Source: Trema orientale
Taxonomy: Eukaryota > Streptophyta > Magnoliopsida > Rosales > Cannabaceae
Assembly (NCBI GenBank): GCA_002914845.1
Contig: JXTC01000018.1
Coordinates: 1,460,079 to 1,524,078 of the forward strand
Direction of reading: 5' to 3'
Length of the DNA: 64,000 nt
Numbering within the stretch: the first letter of the stretch is position 1; each line of letters starts with the position of its first letter. Position numbers and translations under genes: made by a program. The notes beneath the pieces are model-generated. The model made no database searches and was not told where the DNA came from. It saw only the letters and a program-made list of their open reading frames with translations. Shown here one piece after another: positions 48,108 through 59,929 of the stretch.

Positions 48108-48408
48108 AGAGAGAAAGAGAGATCAGAGAGAGAGAGCTCAGGCAGGAATAAGTGGCTAGATTTGACAAAAACGGACACCAAACCAGAAAATATTAAGAGG
48201 TGAAAATCAAGATTTAAACATTAACTGAGGATACACAGTGCGAATCAAAAGTCAAGTAATTACTACGTAACATTTTTTTTAATATTTCTTTCAGCATCCT
48301 GTATCTTTTTCTTTTGAGGAATATGATATGCCTATATTTAGAGATATCATTATTATAAAAAGAAAATAGAAGTAGTGATATGCCTTAAACTAAGTCGTGA
48401 TGTTAAAG

Positions 48409-48780
48409 TTAAAAATTTACTCAATCTATCATACTAAGCTCTAGGTGCTTGCTTTAAACCATAAGGAGTCTTTTTAAATTTAAAAACATGATTCGAATAC
48501 TTATGATATTGAAAACCAAGGGGTTGGGCTGCATATACTGTATCTTTTTGGTTACATATTTTGTTACTTTGGGGAAGAAACAAAAAAATATGTCACAAAT
48601 CATAAATATGAAGTTGAGCATTTATTATTAAAAAATAAAAAACAAAAAAAAAACAAGCCCATATAGAAAAGAGGAAAACAAATAACAAAATAAAGAAGTT
48701 CCTATCAAGTGGGTCCTATAAGAAAATAAAATATTAAAAGTAGCCAAGTTGTTGGACATTATGTATAATTTCTAAATGCC
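48409..48780 (-). mobile_element. Inverted partial copy of the copia array unit
   Basis: On the minus strand this reads tail sequence, then AGCCCAACCCCTTGGTTTTC, then the start of the RT relic with GGTTTAAAGCAAGC. It is oppositely oriented to unit 3, so the array ends in an inverted junction near 48395-48409. Its outer edge touches the P450 relic. Confidence 0.75.
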
Positions 48781-48786
48781 TAACCA

Positions 48787-49670
48787 ATGGAAATGTTAAA
48801 ACAGGCACGCCAATGTCTCTTAAAAACTTTTAGAGAGATAATTGATCGACAAAGAAGCGGGAAAGAGGCCGCAGAAGACTTTCTCCAGTCCATGTTAGAG
48901 AGAGATTCATTGCCTCCCAATGAAAAGCTCAGTGATGCAGAGCTGATGGATAATCTATTGACAATGATAATTTCAGGGGAGACCACCACGGCGGCTGCAA
49001 TGATGTCGAGTGTCAAGTTTCTTGATGAGAATAGAGAAGTCCAAGATAAGCTCAGAGTTAGTAAATCATGCTTAGTTTAATTTCTTATGACGTGTCAGCT
49101 GAGTTGTAGATATAGACTATACTAAAATATAGTTTAATAGAGAAGTCGAGAAATCTATGGGAGAAATTAGTCTCTTTTAACTTATAAGCATCACGAGTTC
49201 GGTTTTGAGCTTAACTTATAAGCATCACGAGTTCCGTTTTAAGCTTAACGGTTTCAACTATTTTCCACTCAAGTCGAAAGGGTCATTGAGTTGGATGCTA
49301 AAATAAATTAAAGCTTTTTTTCACTTCTCTGCCAAAATATAGTGCTAACTATATCTATACAATATAAACCATCATTCCGTTACTTGTTTTCCTTATCCTA
49401 ACCCTTCTGATACTCATTTTCTTTTCCTTGAAACATTCAAAAAATGCACATACTCTGTCTGCTACGCATGCTTTTAGCCACCACATAATGAAGTGCAAGA
49501 AAACAACGTTTTGTGTCGCACTATAGATGTCAATCTTGACGTATGTGAATAAAATGACTAATATTTCTCTCAATTTTCAGGAACAACAGTTGTCAATAGC
49601 AAGAAATAAGCCAATCAGAGCCTCACTAACCCTGAAGATATTAGCAAAATGTCCTACGTTTGGAAGGTCT
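48787..49670 (+). pseudogene. Cytochrome P450 relic (CYP85-clan-like)
   Basis: Exon piece 48787-49056 encodes LKTFREIIDRQRSGKEAAEDF then LSDAELMDNLLTMIISGETTT, the I-helix oxygen-binding motif (SGETTT), then VKFLDENREVQDKLR. Donor GTTAGT follows; after a 524-nt intron the acceptor TTTTCAG leads to EQQLSIARNKP at 49581. There one base is missing: LTL should continue EDISKMSYVWK, but the frame is lost and stops follow. The N-terminal half, the heme-binding cysteine region and all later exons are absent. Plant CYP85-clan enzymes act on triterpenoids, brassinosteroids or abscisic acid; the subfamily cannot be fixed. Confidence 0.82.
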
Positions 49671-50279
49671 GGATAATCTAAATCTCATATATTGATGCAT
49701 TTTCCTAGTTTGGATCATTTAAGATTTGTATGGATTTACTTCTAGTATTTATTTTATTTCTATTTTTAATTTATTGAACAAGAAATATGCTTGGCCATAT
49801 TTATTTTACTACTTGTATCCAAAAATAAAAAAAATACAAATAATGAAAGAGAAAGTCATATAGATCTATATTTGTGTGTATATATATATATATATATGTA
49901 TATACGTACTTGTGCATACATATATTTACATTTTTTTATTTTTGAAATTTGTGTTAAAAATAATAAAAGGTATTCGCAATGTCTGTTACGATTTTTCTTG
50001 AAATTTTTAGTAACAATTCAAAAAAAAAAAAAAAAGAAAACAAAAACAAGGTTATCAAGCAAACTTCCAAAAAAAAACTTTCGGTTTATTTTTTTTAGAA
50101 AAAAAAATAGAAAACAAAAGTAAATCCAAGTAAGTTTTACTTTTTCGGAACTGTATGAACATGTAGTAATTGTAGGTCTAATGATAGATCATACATATAG
50201 TTTGACATGTTATCATTCTCGTTCACTTATCTTTCAGATTGCCAAAGAAGCACCATAATTTTAATTACATACCAAAACT
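49671..50279. other. AT-rich DNA, no gene recognised
   Basis: (TA)n-type repeats near 49875-49900 and A-runs. A 'tctttcag' acceptor-like site at 50230 precedes LPKKHHNFNYIP-like codons that I cannot assign. These could be a further decayed P450 exon. Confidence 0.35.
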
Positions 50280-50432
50280 CATTTGAACTTGATGCCATCA
50301 AAGACGTCCGAGACAGTTTCATCATGTTCCATGCCGACGGTGAAGCTCTTCTCCTTCTAGGTTTGCTCACCTTGAGTCTTTGCGTCGAGAGAGAGACTTT
50401 CCCACCAAGGTAAAGCTCAGCGGTATATTCCA
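50280..50432 (-). pseudogene. AAA-ATPase exon-1 scrap, member 6-like
   Basis: About 150 bp closely matching member 6 at 33505-33660. The minus strand encodes AELYLGGKVS.STQRLKVSKP and then, after a frameshift, material matching SDVFDGVKF of the AAA-associated region. No Walker motifs and no splice sites. One edge abuts LTR-like sequence. Confidence 0.85.
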
Positions 50433-52635
50433 CAGCCAGAATACTTTATATATGCTTAATGGGATCTCTATTTGTTGATGGAGACAGAGGGGAAGAGCGT
50501 ATGTTCTATTTGGCTTAGGGACTAAAACCCTAATAGTTATGTCTATATATACTGATAGATAATAGGGACCCCATCAATTCTTATTAGTTCAGTACTGGGT
50601 AACCACACATTACACATCCCATACTTATTTAGTAATTTTCTAAGTCCATAATTAGATCACTTAATTGGCCTCATTTTTTAGACAGCCTTTAGCCTATATA
50701 ATTGTCATTCACACATGTATCCTACAAAGGGTTAATTATAAAACCCAACAATCTCCCACTTGGGCTACATGAGTTTTCTTGAGACAATTATATAATAAAA
50801 ACTTGAGTGCATACTTTATTGCAATTGCTGTCTATTAAGAAATTACTCTTTATAACAATCTGGACCATCTTGTATATCAATACAAAATTAAAGCGGTCTT
50901 TGTTACACTTAAGTAGACAATTAAACCCTTCAATGATTACCAAAATAATACGCACAATAACACAGATCAAGCATGGATGTGTGGCATAGAAATTACACGA
51001 AAAGTGATCTTACATGCATATTTCTATCTGGTCCTACTTTATGATTCCAACGAATCAGCCTTAGTCTTTCACTTTATAATAAACATGATGCAAAATAACA
51101 AATAGAAAGAAAATAAATATATAAATTTAGAGTATAAAGAAAACCATCACTTTATTGATATCAAATAATAAATGTTTCTATTACAAATGAATTTATAAAA
51201 TCTAAGTCCCACAAATTCTAAACATCTTTAAGTGGTACAATACTCATATGAGCAGTGTGCTCATGAAAAATGTTAGGCATTAGGCCTTTGGTTAGTGGAT
51301 CAGCCAATATAGAGTTAGTGCCGATATATTTTATAGACACTTAATGACTTTGAACTCTTTCTTTAATAACTAGAAACTTAATTTCTATGTGCTTAGACTT
51401 TAAAGAGCTTATGTTGTTACTGGAATATAGAACAACGGCTCTATTATCACAATATACCTTCAATGACTTTTCAATGCCATCGATAATTCGTAACCTGGTG
51501 ATAAAATTCTGCAGCCATATGCCTTGATTTGATGCCTCATGACAAGTTATAAATTCTGCCTCTATTATGGAAGAAGTTGTAGGTGTCTGCTTAACACTCT
51601 TCTATTATATAGCTCCTCTGACAAGCAGATAAATATAGCCTGAAGTAGATCTCTTACTATCTTGGTGTCCAGCATAATCGGAGTCGGAATACGCCACGAT
51701 CTCTAAACGATCAGATCTCTGATAAGAAAGCATGTAATCTTTTGTTCCCAGAAGATACCAGATGTGGGACTTGAGACATTACAATCTCTCCCCGTTAAGG
51801 GCCTAGCATCCTCGCTAGGGGTTCACATTCAATAGTTTACATATAACCCCTATGGGTAGGGTCCATATTCACCACGATTCCGGCCTATGGTAGCTTTTCA
51901 AAGCCCATACAGGTATGGACTGAATCGGTTCTGAATACCAAATATAATACCACTATGTCTCACTTAAAAGTGCTAGTTTGATGGTACTTTTAGGCTCATA
52001 GACCTCCACTTAAATACCCATGATCTTCCCAGAAGATACCCGATGTAGGACTTGGGACGTTACAGAAATCTTTTGGTTTCATGCAGTAAGCTTATATCTT
52101 TGCTTGCCAAAAGAATGTCATCAATATACAAAACCAAAAAGATACATTTGTTCCTACTGAATTTTCCTCAAGCCAAACCAAAAAGATAAAAGCATCCATC
52201 TACTAAATTTTTCTCAAGCCAAACGAAGAAATAAATTAATGGAACTTATGGTACCGCTGATGGGATGCTTGTTTGAGACCATAGATAGATTTCTTTAGTT
52301 TACAGACCACAGACTTTGGATCTCTTGTTATAAAGTTTTCTAGTTGTACCATATAAATCATTTCCTTAATATCACCATTGAGAAATACAGTCTTTGCATC
52401 TATTTACTGCAGCCCTAGATCAAATGAACAACTAGTGCAATAATTATTCTGAAAGAGTCTTTCGAAGAAACTGGAGAGAAAGTCTTCTTATAGTCAATGC
52501 CATCTTTTTAAGTGAAATCCTTGGTAACTAGACGAGCCTTATATCTTTCGATATTACCTTTAGAATCATTTTTAGTTTTAAAAATCCATTTACAACCAAT
52601 GTTTTTCTTTCCTACTAGTAATTTGATAAGATCCC
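50433..52635 (-). mobile_element. Decayed Ty1/copia element, minus strand
   Basis: Order along the minus strand: RT (52630-52076, containing KWIFK and VLYIDDILLASKD), an inserted segment (52066-51745), RNase H (51744-51250, KDYMLSYQRSDRLEIVAYSD and RSTSGYIYLL), polypurine tract AAGTGGGAGAT (50761-50751), then an LTR beginning TGTTGGGTTTTATAAT at 50750. Stops are scattered throughout. The 5' end is lost at the LTR starting 52636. The LTR 3' edge lies near the AAA-ATPase scrap and could not be fixed. Confidence 0.82.
51745..52066 (-). mobile_element. About 320-bp insertion bounded by short direct repeats
   Basis: It breaks the copia coding region between RT and RNase H. On the minus strand both ends carry a direct repeat of about 39 bp (TGTAA.GTC.CAAGTCC.ACA... 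TATCTTCTGGGAA). It could be a TRIM-like mini-element with very short terminal repeats or part of another LTR. AATCTTTTG flanks both sides, but that string is also explained by copia codons. Confidence 0.5.
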
Positions 52636-54081
52636 TGTTATGCTAAATGCATATACGTAAAATAACCGCAAGTGTACAGGTCATAAACAAGTAATAAAGT
52701 GATAAGTATAGAGTTGTCGATTCTACGAGGAGTTGTATATTAAATTATCGTTAATTATTGAAATTTTTGTGACTTAACTTTATCTAGGTAATTAAACTAA
52801 GTGAATTTATAATTAAAAAAATATAAATATAAATAGAAATACAAAAATAAAATATGGAGATTATTATGTACAAATGTACTAGGGGATTAAATTCGCCTAA
52901 CTATCAACCATGTCTTAAATCACTAATTGCATTATAATAAATTATTCTTAGTTTAAAAGCTAAGAGCCCAAAGGTATTTCTACTCTCTCTCTCGAGTGCT
53001 GAGTGAAATCATTCCTAAATTTCGGTTCCAATATATCTATTCTGAGCCTAGAAATTAAGAATTTATTATGTTTAATAGTTCTTTGACCATAGCTTGAAAG
53101 GAATCATAGGTTCTCTCAAACTCTACAATTCCTAGGTTATACTATCCTATAGTTGTTTCTAAAATTCCCTTTCTCAAGTGCCGAATTCAAGAAACTAAAT
53201 CATTCAACTAGTAGCTAATTAGTTGAGAAGTATTAAGCATAGAATAGTACAAATAAATTCAAGAACAACATCAAAGAACATATTAAAAATCAAGACATAG
53301 AATCAAAGTTTAAACTACATTATTCCCCAAGCATATAACAATTAATTCAACATAGGAGAATCCAACACTAATCGCAACAAGAATTTTATATATCCAAATA
53401 TATTCAATAATCAAGCATAATACAAAATTCAAATGAGACTAGGGTGAGAAAGAGGATGAGAAAAACTCTTTTGTAGAGGTAGAACTTCAAGCTTCCTCTC
53501 CAAATTTTAGCTCCAAAGCTTTTCTCTCTCTACGAATTTTGAGCTCTCAAGTGTATGTCTTCTCTTCAACTCTCCACCGTTACTATGGAGGCTTAAGGAT
53601 GTATTTAAGGAGCTCCAAGATGATCTAGGTCAGATGGAATGTTAATCATTCGATCAGATGGCATCAAGGGTCCAGATTGGCTCTAAAAACTCGCTAAAAG
53701 CGCACTTTAGGACGCTGGAAAGAACCGCGGCGCTTTAGCCTCTAGAAGTCTAATTTCTAGGCAGTACCGCAGTGCTATTATTCAAGCGTTGTGGTGCTCT
53801 CGGTTCTGGAACTTAGCATGACAGCTTTTCTTCCCGGGGCACCGTTTCTTTGTTTTAGTTCCATTTTGTCTGATTTTCGTTGCATTGCATTCGTATCAGA
53901 CTATCTTTCATCCAAAATGGTTGAAATATCCATATTTATTACTAATTTATCTGAATTATCATTTATTCATAAGAACTATAAAAACAAAGCAAAAGCACAT
54001 CAAGCCAACATAAGTGCTTAAGAACTTATAGTTATTTGAGCTGAATGATACTTGATTTGTGAGTAAATTAATCACTTATTA
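52636..54081 (-). mobile_element. 3' LTR, second copy of the 4063-5547 family
   Basis: Colinear with the solo LTR at 4063-5547 over its whole length. It starts (plus) TGTTATGCTAAATGCATATA. On the minus strand its 5' edge (TAATAAGTGATTAATTTAC, an expected TG mutated to TA) follows internal sequence, so it is the 3' LTR of an element. It cut into the copia relic at 52636. Confidence 0.82.
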
Positions 54082-55649
54082 AATATTTCTAAACTCGAAT
54101 ATTTGCTTGTCCTCAAGCAAAATAAAACAAGAAAAAGAAAAGGAAAACACAAATCAAGTACTAATGACATAAATGACAAAGTGTGAGTTTCATATCGAAT
54201 CAAAAAAACATACAGGTATCTCTGAAGCCACAAAATGTTCCAAGCTCAAAGGAAATGCAAATATTGAGATTATCTAAATTTTCAACTTCAAGCATCAATT
54301 TAACTCCACTCAAGACTCTTAATATATAAGTGTGTGCAAAATCAATATCACTTAACAAAATAAACATAGGATAGACTTATATGTTTCGGTAAGTAATGAA
54401 AGATCTCTATATGATATAATTTGGAACTACCATATGCCAATTTTTCATGTTGCTCTCCATTAATGTATGTTAGTGTGTCATCAAAGATCAAAAGGTCTTT
54501 TATTAAGCTTGTAATGTCGGCTTGGGCTAAGATAAGATAAATTTTGAAAATTTTGAGGTTCAAATCACCCTTAAGCATAATAATCTAGGACCTTTATAGA
54601 ATTATTCCTTGGTATACCAAATAGCACTCCGACACTTCTTTTTAACTAAATTTCTCTTCTATTAACACTCCACCAAATACTTATTTATAATTTTTTTTCG
54701 ATTTTTTTTAAACAAAAGATAGGAAATAAGACAAAAGGAAGAAAATCAAAAATCTCTCTCCCAAACTCAAAATCAATATTGTCCTCAATATTGAAAAATA
54801 AAATAGAGAATAATGACATAAATTTTATACCAAATTATTCCCTTCTCTCTTTTTTTTTTTCTTCGTTTGTTTTTTTTGTTTATTTGTTTATTTTTTTTTT
54901 ATGCTTCATAACACCACATTTCCCCTCAACGTGAATATAACACAAATTGACTCTTTAAAACAATCAACATGCTTAAAGGATAAAGGTTGATGGTTATTAT
55001 TTTGGTTTGGTAAATTGTGATAGAAAAAGAAAGGTACAAATAGGCTCAACGTGGATGTACTAGGATGATAATGTATCAAGGTTAGCTTGAAAGACTCAAA
55101 CGGTCCAAAGATGGCCTAAATCATTTCTCGAATGACATCTGACATAAAATTTTGCCTCAAGCTTCACTCAAATGTCAATGCCTATTTAATGTACACCAGT
55201 TTTCTCCAAAAGCTCAAAGAGTCAAGTGGTCATGATTATTGTGCTCTTATGTATAGAATCAAGAATGAGGTTCAATTAATGCGAATCAAGCACATGAATA
55301 ATCTCAATGTATTACATTTCAAAAGGCCTAAGAGAACATTAAATGATTATACTCATCATCAATATCAAGTCATCTCATCTCAACAACACTCACAATTTAT
55401 TCAAACCATCCAAAAAAAAGAAAGAAAGAACAAAAAAATTATTTCTTAAAACTACACAATTCATGGAAAAGAAATCATGGTAACCAACAAATAACTGATC
55501 AATAAGTGCTCTCACCCCCCTCCCAATATTGATAATTTTCTCAAAATTTAAATGTTCAATATAAGCACAAGGAAAAAAAATATGTAACGAGGAAGCGAGA
55601 CATTTTTCCAAGGTCTCTGGGTCTCTCTTTCTTACCCTCTTATGGTTTC
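54082..55649 (-). mobile_element. Internal 3' region of a Tat/Ogre-type gypsy element
   Basis: On the minus strand TTTTGCTTGAGGACAAGCAAA and AGTTTAGAAATATT directly precede the LTR. Upstream, TTGAGGACAATATTG is followed by TTTTGAGTTTGGGAGAG. The GAGGACAA...AGTTTGGG pattern is a known hallmark before the polypurine tract of Tat-lineage gypsy elements. No gag-pol is left. Short open frames here (for example 55132-55449) are not convincing genes. Confidence 0.65.
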
Positions 55650-57631
55650 TCTCTACAAAACCCACTGCCAACGTCGAATCAGGGACTGAACTCCGAGCTG
55701 CTGCCTGCCTATGACCAGACGATGTCGCACCACCTTTCTCCGGCCACCATCGCGTGGCCTAGGTGCGAGGAAGACGAGCTCGAGTTCGCGGCTCCACGCG
55801 AATAATTCCAGTGATTCGACCGCGGTGCACCGTCGTTAGCTGCCCCCACTTACCTGAACCTTCTCCCAATGTCGAACCCATTGTGTTTTGGCCAAGAATT
55901 GTCGGAAATTTCTCTCCGGTGAGTATTTATTAGTTTTTGGTCGTCTTTGTAATAAAATGTGACATTTTAGCAATTATTTTTGTAAACTTTGAGTATTGAT
56001 TACAATGCTTTGAAGGATAATTACATGATTTAAATCAAGATGATGGCTGGTTATATTGTGTAGACATTTGATTTGTGAGAAAAATCTGGCTTGTAAAGTT
56101 GGTATTTTCATAAATATTTTCAAAAGTAATATTTTCGTAATTATTTCTGTCGACTAATTAGTTCGGTCATGAAACTTTATGGGTTAAAAGAAGAGATTGA
56201 GACATAAATAAATACGATTGTTTTGTGTTGAATCGAAATGTGATAACGGGGTTTTTTCAAATTTAAAATGTGATATTTTTCTAATATTTAAAAAGTTGTA
56301 CTTTTGTAATTTTCGGATTTTTGAGCCCATCTAATGCTTCGAACTTCGAAACTGAATTCTGGCTTCAAATTTGGACTCAGTGAGGTCGAGAGATGAATTT
56401 TATATAAAATATGACTATGTTTCGAAGTAGTACGAAAATCGAAATTTCATGGCTTGTGAATAGTGCCATTTTGTATGTCATTGACCGAGTCCTACATCGG
56501 GTCTCACTTTTGATAAATTATATATCTAACCTAGCATTTTGGGTGCTCTATGGTGATCTCTGTTTCTCCATTTGAGGTTCTGGTGGAAAAGTCACTTTTT
56601 CAAGTGGACTTACCGGGATCTCGAAACGACCGTTCAAATACTCGAGTGACCAAAGGGAGTTTCTTCGAGCGTTGTTAACTTGGTATAACTACCATTTTGA
56701 GGTAGGGGTTTAATTACCTAGTTTTATACTTATTTTGAATTTATAATTGCATTAAACATTAATTTATGAAAAATCGTGGTTCACGCGATGATCTAATAAG
56801 GTTATGGAAACACATTGGATTATACTGGGATTGGACTGTGGATTTCATACACATATTTTCTTTAAATTATGATTATATGGTAATACAACGGAGAGTTGAC
56901 CATATTACAGTAAATCCCATAATAATGCCACGTTGAATTTTAAAGTATGATTTGATTCTTGGATGCATGGTTATTGTAAACGGTTACATGTCGTACATAC
57001 TATAGGATCATACACTTGAGTTCTATTATTGCATTATAGTAGTTTAGATCGCTGGAGAGTTGGTGCAATACTAGATGAAAGACCTAGGCCTCTGCGCAAG
57101 TTTAGTGCTAGGATGCTGGGTACTTCTACTACAAAAGTATTGCAGGGCCGTGATGGGAAGATAAAAGTCCACTCATTTACATTAGTTGATGTATGATATG
57201 TACAATCATGTGTTTCTGATTTTAGCTTTGAATATGTGAATATTCTAGATATCAAATATTTTATAAATTTGGTTTTTAAAGGGATTTTGGAAAAGTATTT
57301 ACCAAGCAAATTTGGTAAAATTGCATCCATTCAAAAAGGTAATTGAATTTCTACTGAGCATATGAATGTTCACCTCCCTACTGCTCCCACTTTCAGGTAT
57401 TTGTCTAACTGAGGTAGTCGTCTTAATGGATAGACAAGCTGTGCAACTTGTGTATACAGCTCTACTCTTAATCCCTGGTAAGGGTTCATACTCTGCTAAT
57501 TTTCTTTCTTGTTCAGTTATTTAGCCAAAATTAATAAATCAACTAAGTGGATATATGAGGATGAATTTGTTATCAATTTGAGTACTTGAAACTACAAGTA
57601 ATTTAACGTAAATTATTTTGGACATTAGACT
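55650..57631 (+). mobile_element. Outer LTR fragment (left part), interrupted by a solo LTR
   Basis: A GC-rich leader-like stretch (about 55670-55920) and a body whose words (for example 'gaggtaggg.tt.a.ttac') match the minus strand of the solo LTR at 57632-59637. It is a related LTR in opposite orientation. It continues after the solo LTR at 59643. Its left end is missing. No coding region is supported. Confidence 0.55.
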
Positions 57632-59637
57632 TGTCACGACCCAAAATCCAAGGCCGCGATTTTTTGGTAAATTTAAGTATAAATAAGGATAGTAAAGAAT
57701 TTTACAAAAATTTGGAGAAAGCCAAGTACTTGGATATTTCATTTTTGTCCTCGAATTAATAGAAATTCTGTATAAAAGAGGTCCACTTTTCGTTTAATTT
57801 TTCAAGAATGAAACTCCAATTATAATTCCAGAAAATATAGTTAAATTGTATAAATACTTGGTTTGATAAAATCTTTAATGTTGATTAAAATGAAATTTTC
57901 ATACCTTGAGTCGGAAAATCCAAAAAAAAATCGATTTACAGAGTTTTATCAAAATCCCAAGTACTTAAAACTTTGAAAGTATACTCCTCGAGAACTAAAG
58001 GGGTTTCGTTTACACAAAATCCTCAAATAGTAGTAAATACGCCCTCATACATTCACTTAGCATAAACAATAAACTTGGCTAAATAATTAGGAATGGTAAG
58101 GAATATGACAAGTTATCAGGACCAACCGAGAGGAATAGGAATAAGACTGCAACGGAAGCCCAGCGACTTGCCTGACCATCGAGACAACCCGCTCGAATGA
58201 ACAACCACCTGAAAGGGGGGGAGAAATAGAAGGGGGTGAGCTCAAAAGCTCAGTAGGAAAACCGTTACCTTATTTTAAAACCTTTTTAGTGATGGAAAGC
58301 CCCTGCATGGTTAGTTTAATCTAAAATACCTTTGTAAAATCACCTGTGCATATATTCATAAAAATATCCAAAGTCGATAGTCCATATGCACATACATACA
58401 TATATAGGTGTACAGAAAACATAATATCTTAAAACCAATCAGTCNGTGATCCTATGACACGTGTACTCTGAACTGATATGTAAAAATAACTATGCAGTAA
58501 TTTAAGTTCAAGTGATGCTCTGGTTTTTAATAAAATGGTTAATTATAATTTACAGAAAAATGGGCGGCATAACGGCCCTATTTTAACATATCCAAAAATA
58601 ACCTGCACTCAGAAAAGTCCCAGAGCAATCCAATGTATATACAATATGATTCAATTCCACCACATATATCCAAAGCAGTTCAAAAATCATATTTGTTCTC
58701 ATATGTTGCAGAAAATAAGTTTTATTCAAAACGACGTAAAAGAGAGGTAACTGAATCCCTACCTCACTAGAATAGCGATACCACGCTATTGGGTGCTCAA
58801 GATGCCGTTGGACGATTGTTCAGAGGGTCGGGAACCAATTCCACGCCCTCGATCGCTCACTTGGGAAAAACCAACTTCTCAACGAAGCTTCGAATCAATG
58901 AATGGACATCTTCATTGAATTCCTAATGTTCAAAATAGCTAAATTAGACATATGACTCGACCAATTCGGGTCCGGACCGACACCGGATCAGTGTCACACA
59001 AAACTAGACAAAATCTAAGCCGTTAGATGTCGTTTTTCGTGCCAGTCACCAAATATAGTCAATATATATATCAAACTTCTCTATTTTCCGAGTACAATCC
59101 AAAAATGACAACAAAAACGAAATCTAACGGTCGGATCGAGAACTAAAATTCAAAATTCAAAATACCCTAAAATGTCAACTTTCAATCCGGGCAAAATGAG
59201 ATCGTGAAATATATACCTAGAGGAAGCCCACGACGAGAGGATTCGAATGCCACCAGTTTTGCAACTTTTCGTCGCCGGAATCTTCGCCGGCGAGCGACGG
59301 AAGCCGCGACTGTTCTTTGCCATTTTCTGGCGAAACGGGCGGCGAACGGCGACGTCGCTCTAGCAGCAGCTTCATCTCGGCGGTGCGCTTCTGTGGCGGG
59401 CGATGGCGGGTCTCGACGCTGGCCGGAGACGGCTGGGCAGGCGGCGGCCGTGGGTCTCCGTTCCGTCGAACCGAAGAAGAAGAAGAAGAAGAAGAAGAAA
59501 AAGAAGAAGAGGGAGTCGGGGGGAAAAACGAGGGGGAGAGAGAGAGAGTTTACATACATATATATGTAATTTAAATTTTTTTTTTTTTTTTTTAGGTCAA
59601 ATGACCATTCTACCCATTTAAAAATTGGGTTATTACA
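57632..59637 (-). mobile_element. Solo LTR (2,006 bp) with 5-bp target duplication
   Basis: On the minus strand it starts TGTAATAACCC and ends TTTTGGGTCGTGACA. Perfect 5-bp repeats AGACT lie at 57627-57631 and 59638-59642. A GC-rich stretch at 59220-59560 with GAA/GAG repeats gives overlapping open frames on both strands; these come from base composition, not genes. One ambiguous base lies near 58445. The orientation follows the TGTAATAACCC...GTGACA pattern. Confidence 0.85.
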
Positions 59638-59642
59638 AGACT

Positions 59643-59929
59643 AAAATTTTCAGTTGAACTTATTTACCAAAATTTATGATTTCTCAACATGTAACCAAAT
59701 GAGAAAGCTAGAAATTTTCTTAAACTTTAACGAACATTTTTCTTAAGTAATTATAAACTAATTCGAGTTTTTAATGGATATGGAACACATGATGGTCTGA
59801 AAATCAAAATGAAATTATCTAATACTTGATTTCCTCTGAATTTCGAAAAATTAATATTTTATTATATTTTCACTTAAAATTACTAAAAGTCACGATTTTA
59901 GATTTCCGGTCGTGATAAATATAGTCATT
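59643..59929 (+). mobile_element. Outer LTR fragment (right part)
   Basis: Continues the sequence before 57627 across the inserted solo LTR. It ends near 59929 in TTCCGGTCGTGATA, a mutated version of the GGGTCGTGACA terminus. Confidence 0.5.

Larger units (their letters stand above)
39202..48780 (+). repeat. Tandem array of about 2.93-kb copia-containing units
   Basis: Units start at 39202, 42139 and 47291. The first spacing is 2,937 bp. The second is 5,152 bp, or about 2,927 bp without the inserted element and its duplicated site. Each unit is an RT relic followed by (GA)n and a tail beginning 'gctcaggcagggacaagtggc' (40022), then a second (GA)n and a shorter related tail (41646, 46803). 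Unit 3 is cut at about 48395 and followed by an inverted partial copy (48409-48780). Confidence 0.85.

Noticed and set aside
55132..55449. 105-codon plus-strand frame
   Set aside because: Lies in the antisense of retrotransposon 3' non-coding sequence and has no recognisable domain.
59182..59574. Overlapping Arg/Glu-rich or Phe-rich open frames on both strands
   Set aside because: They fall in the GC-rich and GAA-repeat part of a solo LTR and are mutually overlapping in several frames. This is composition, not coding.
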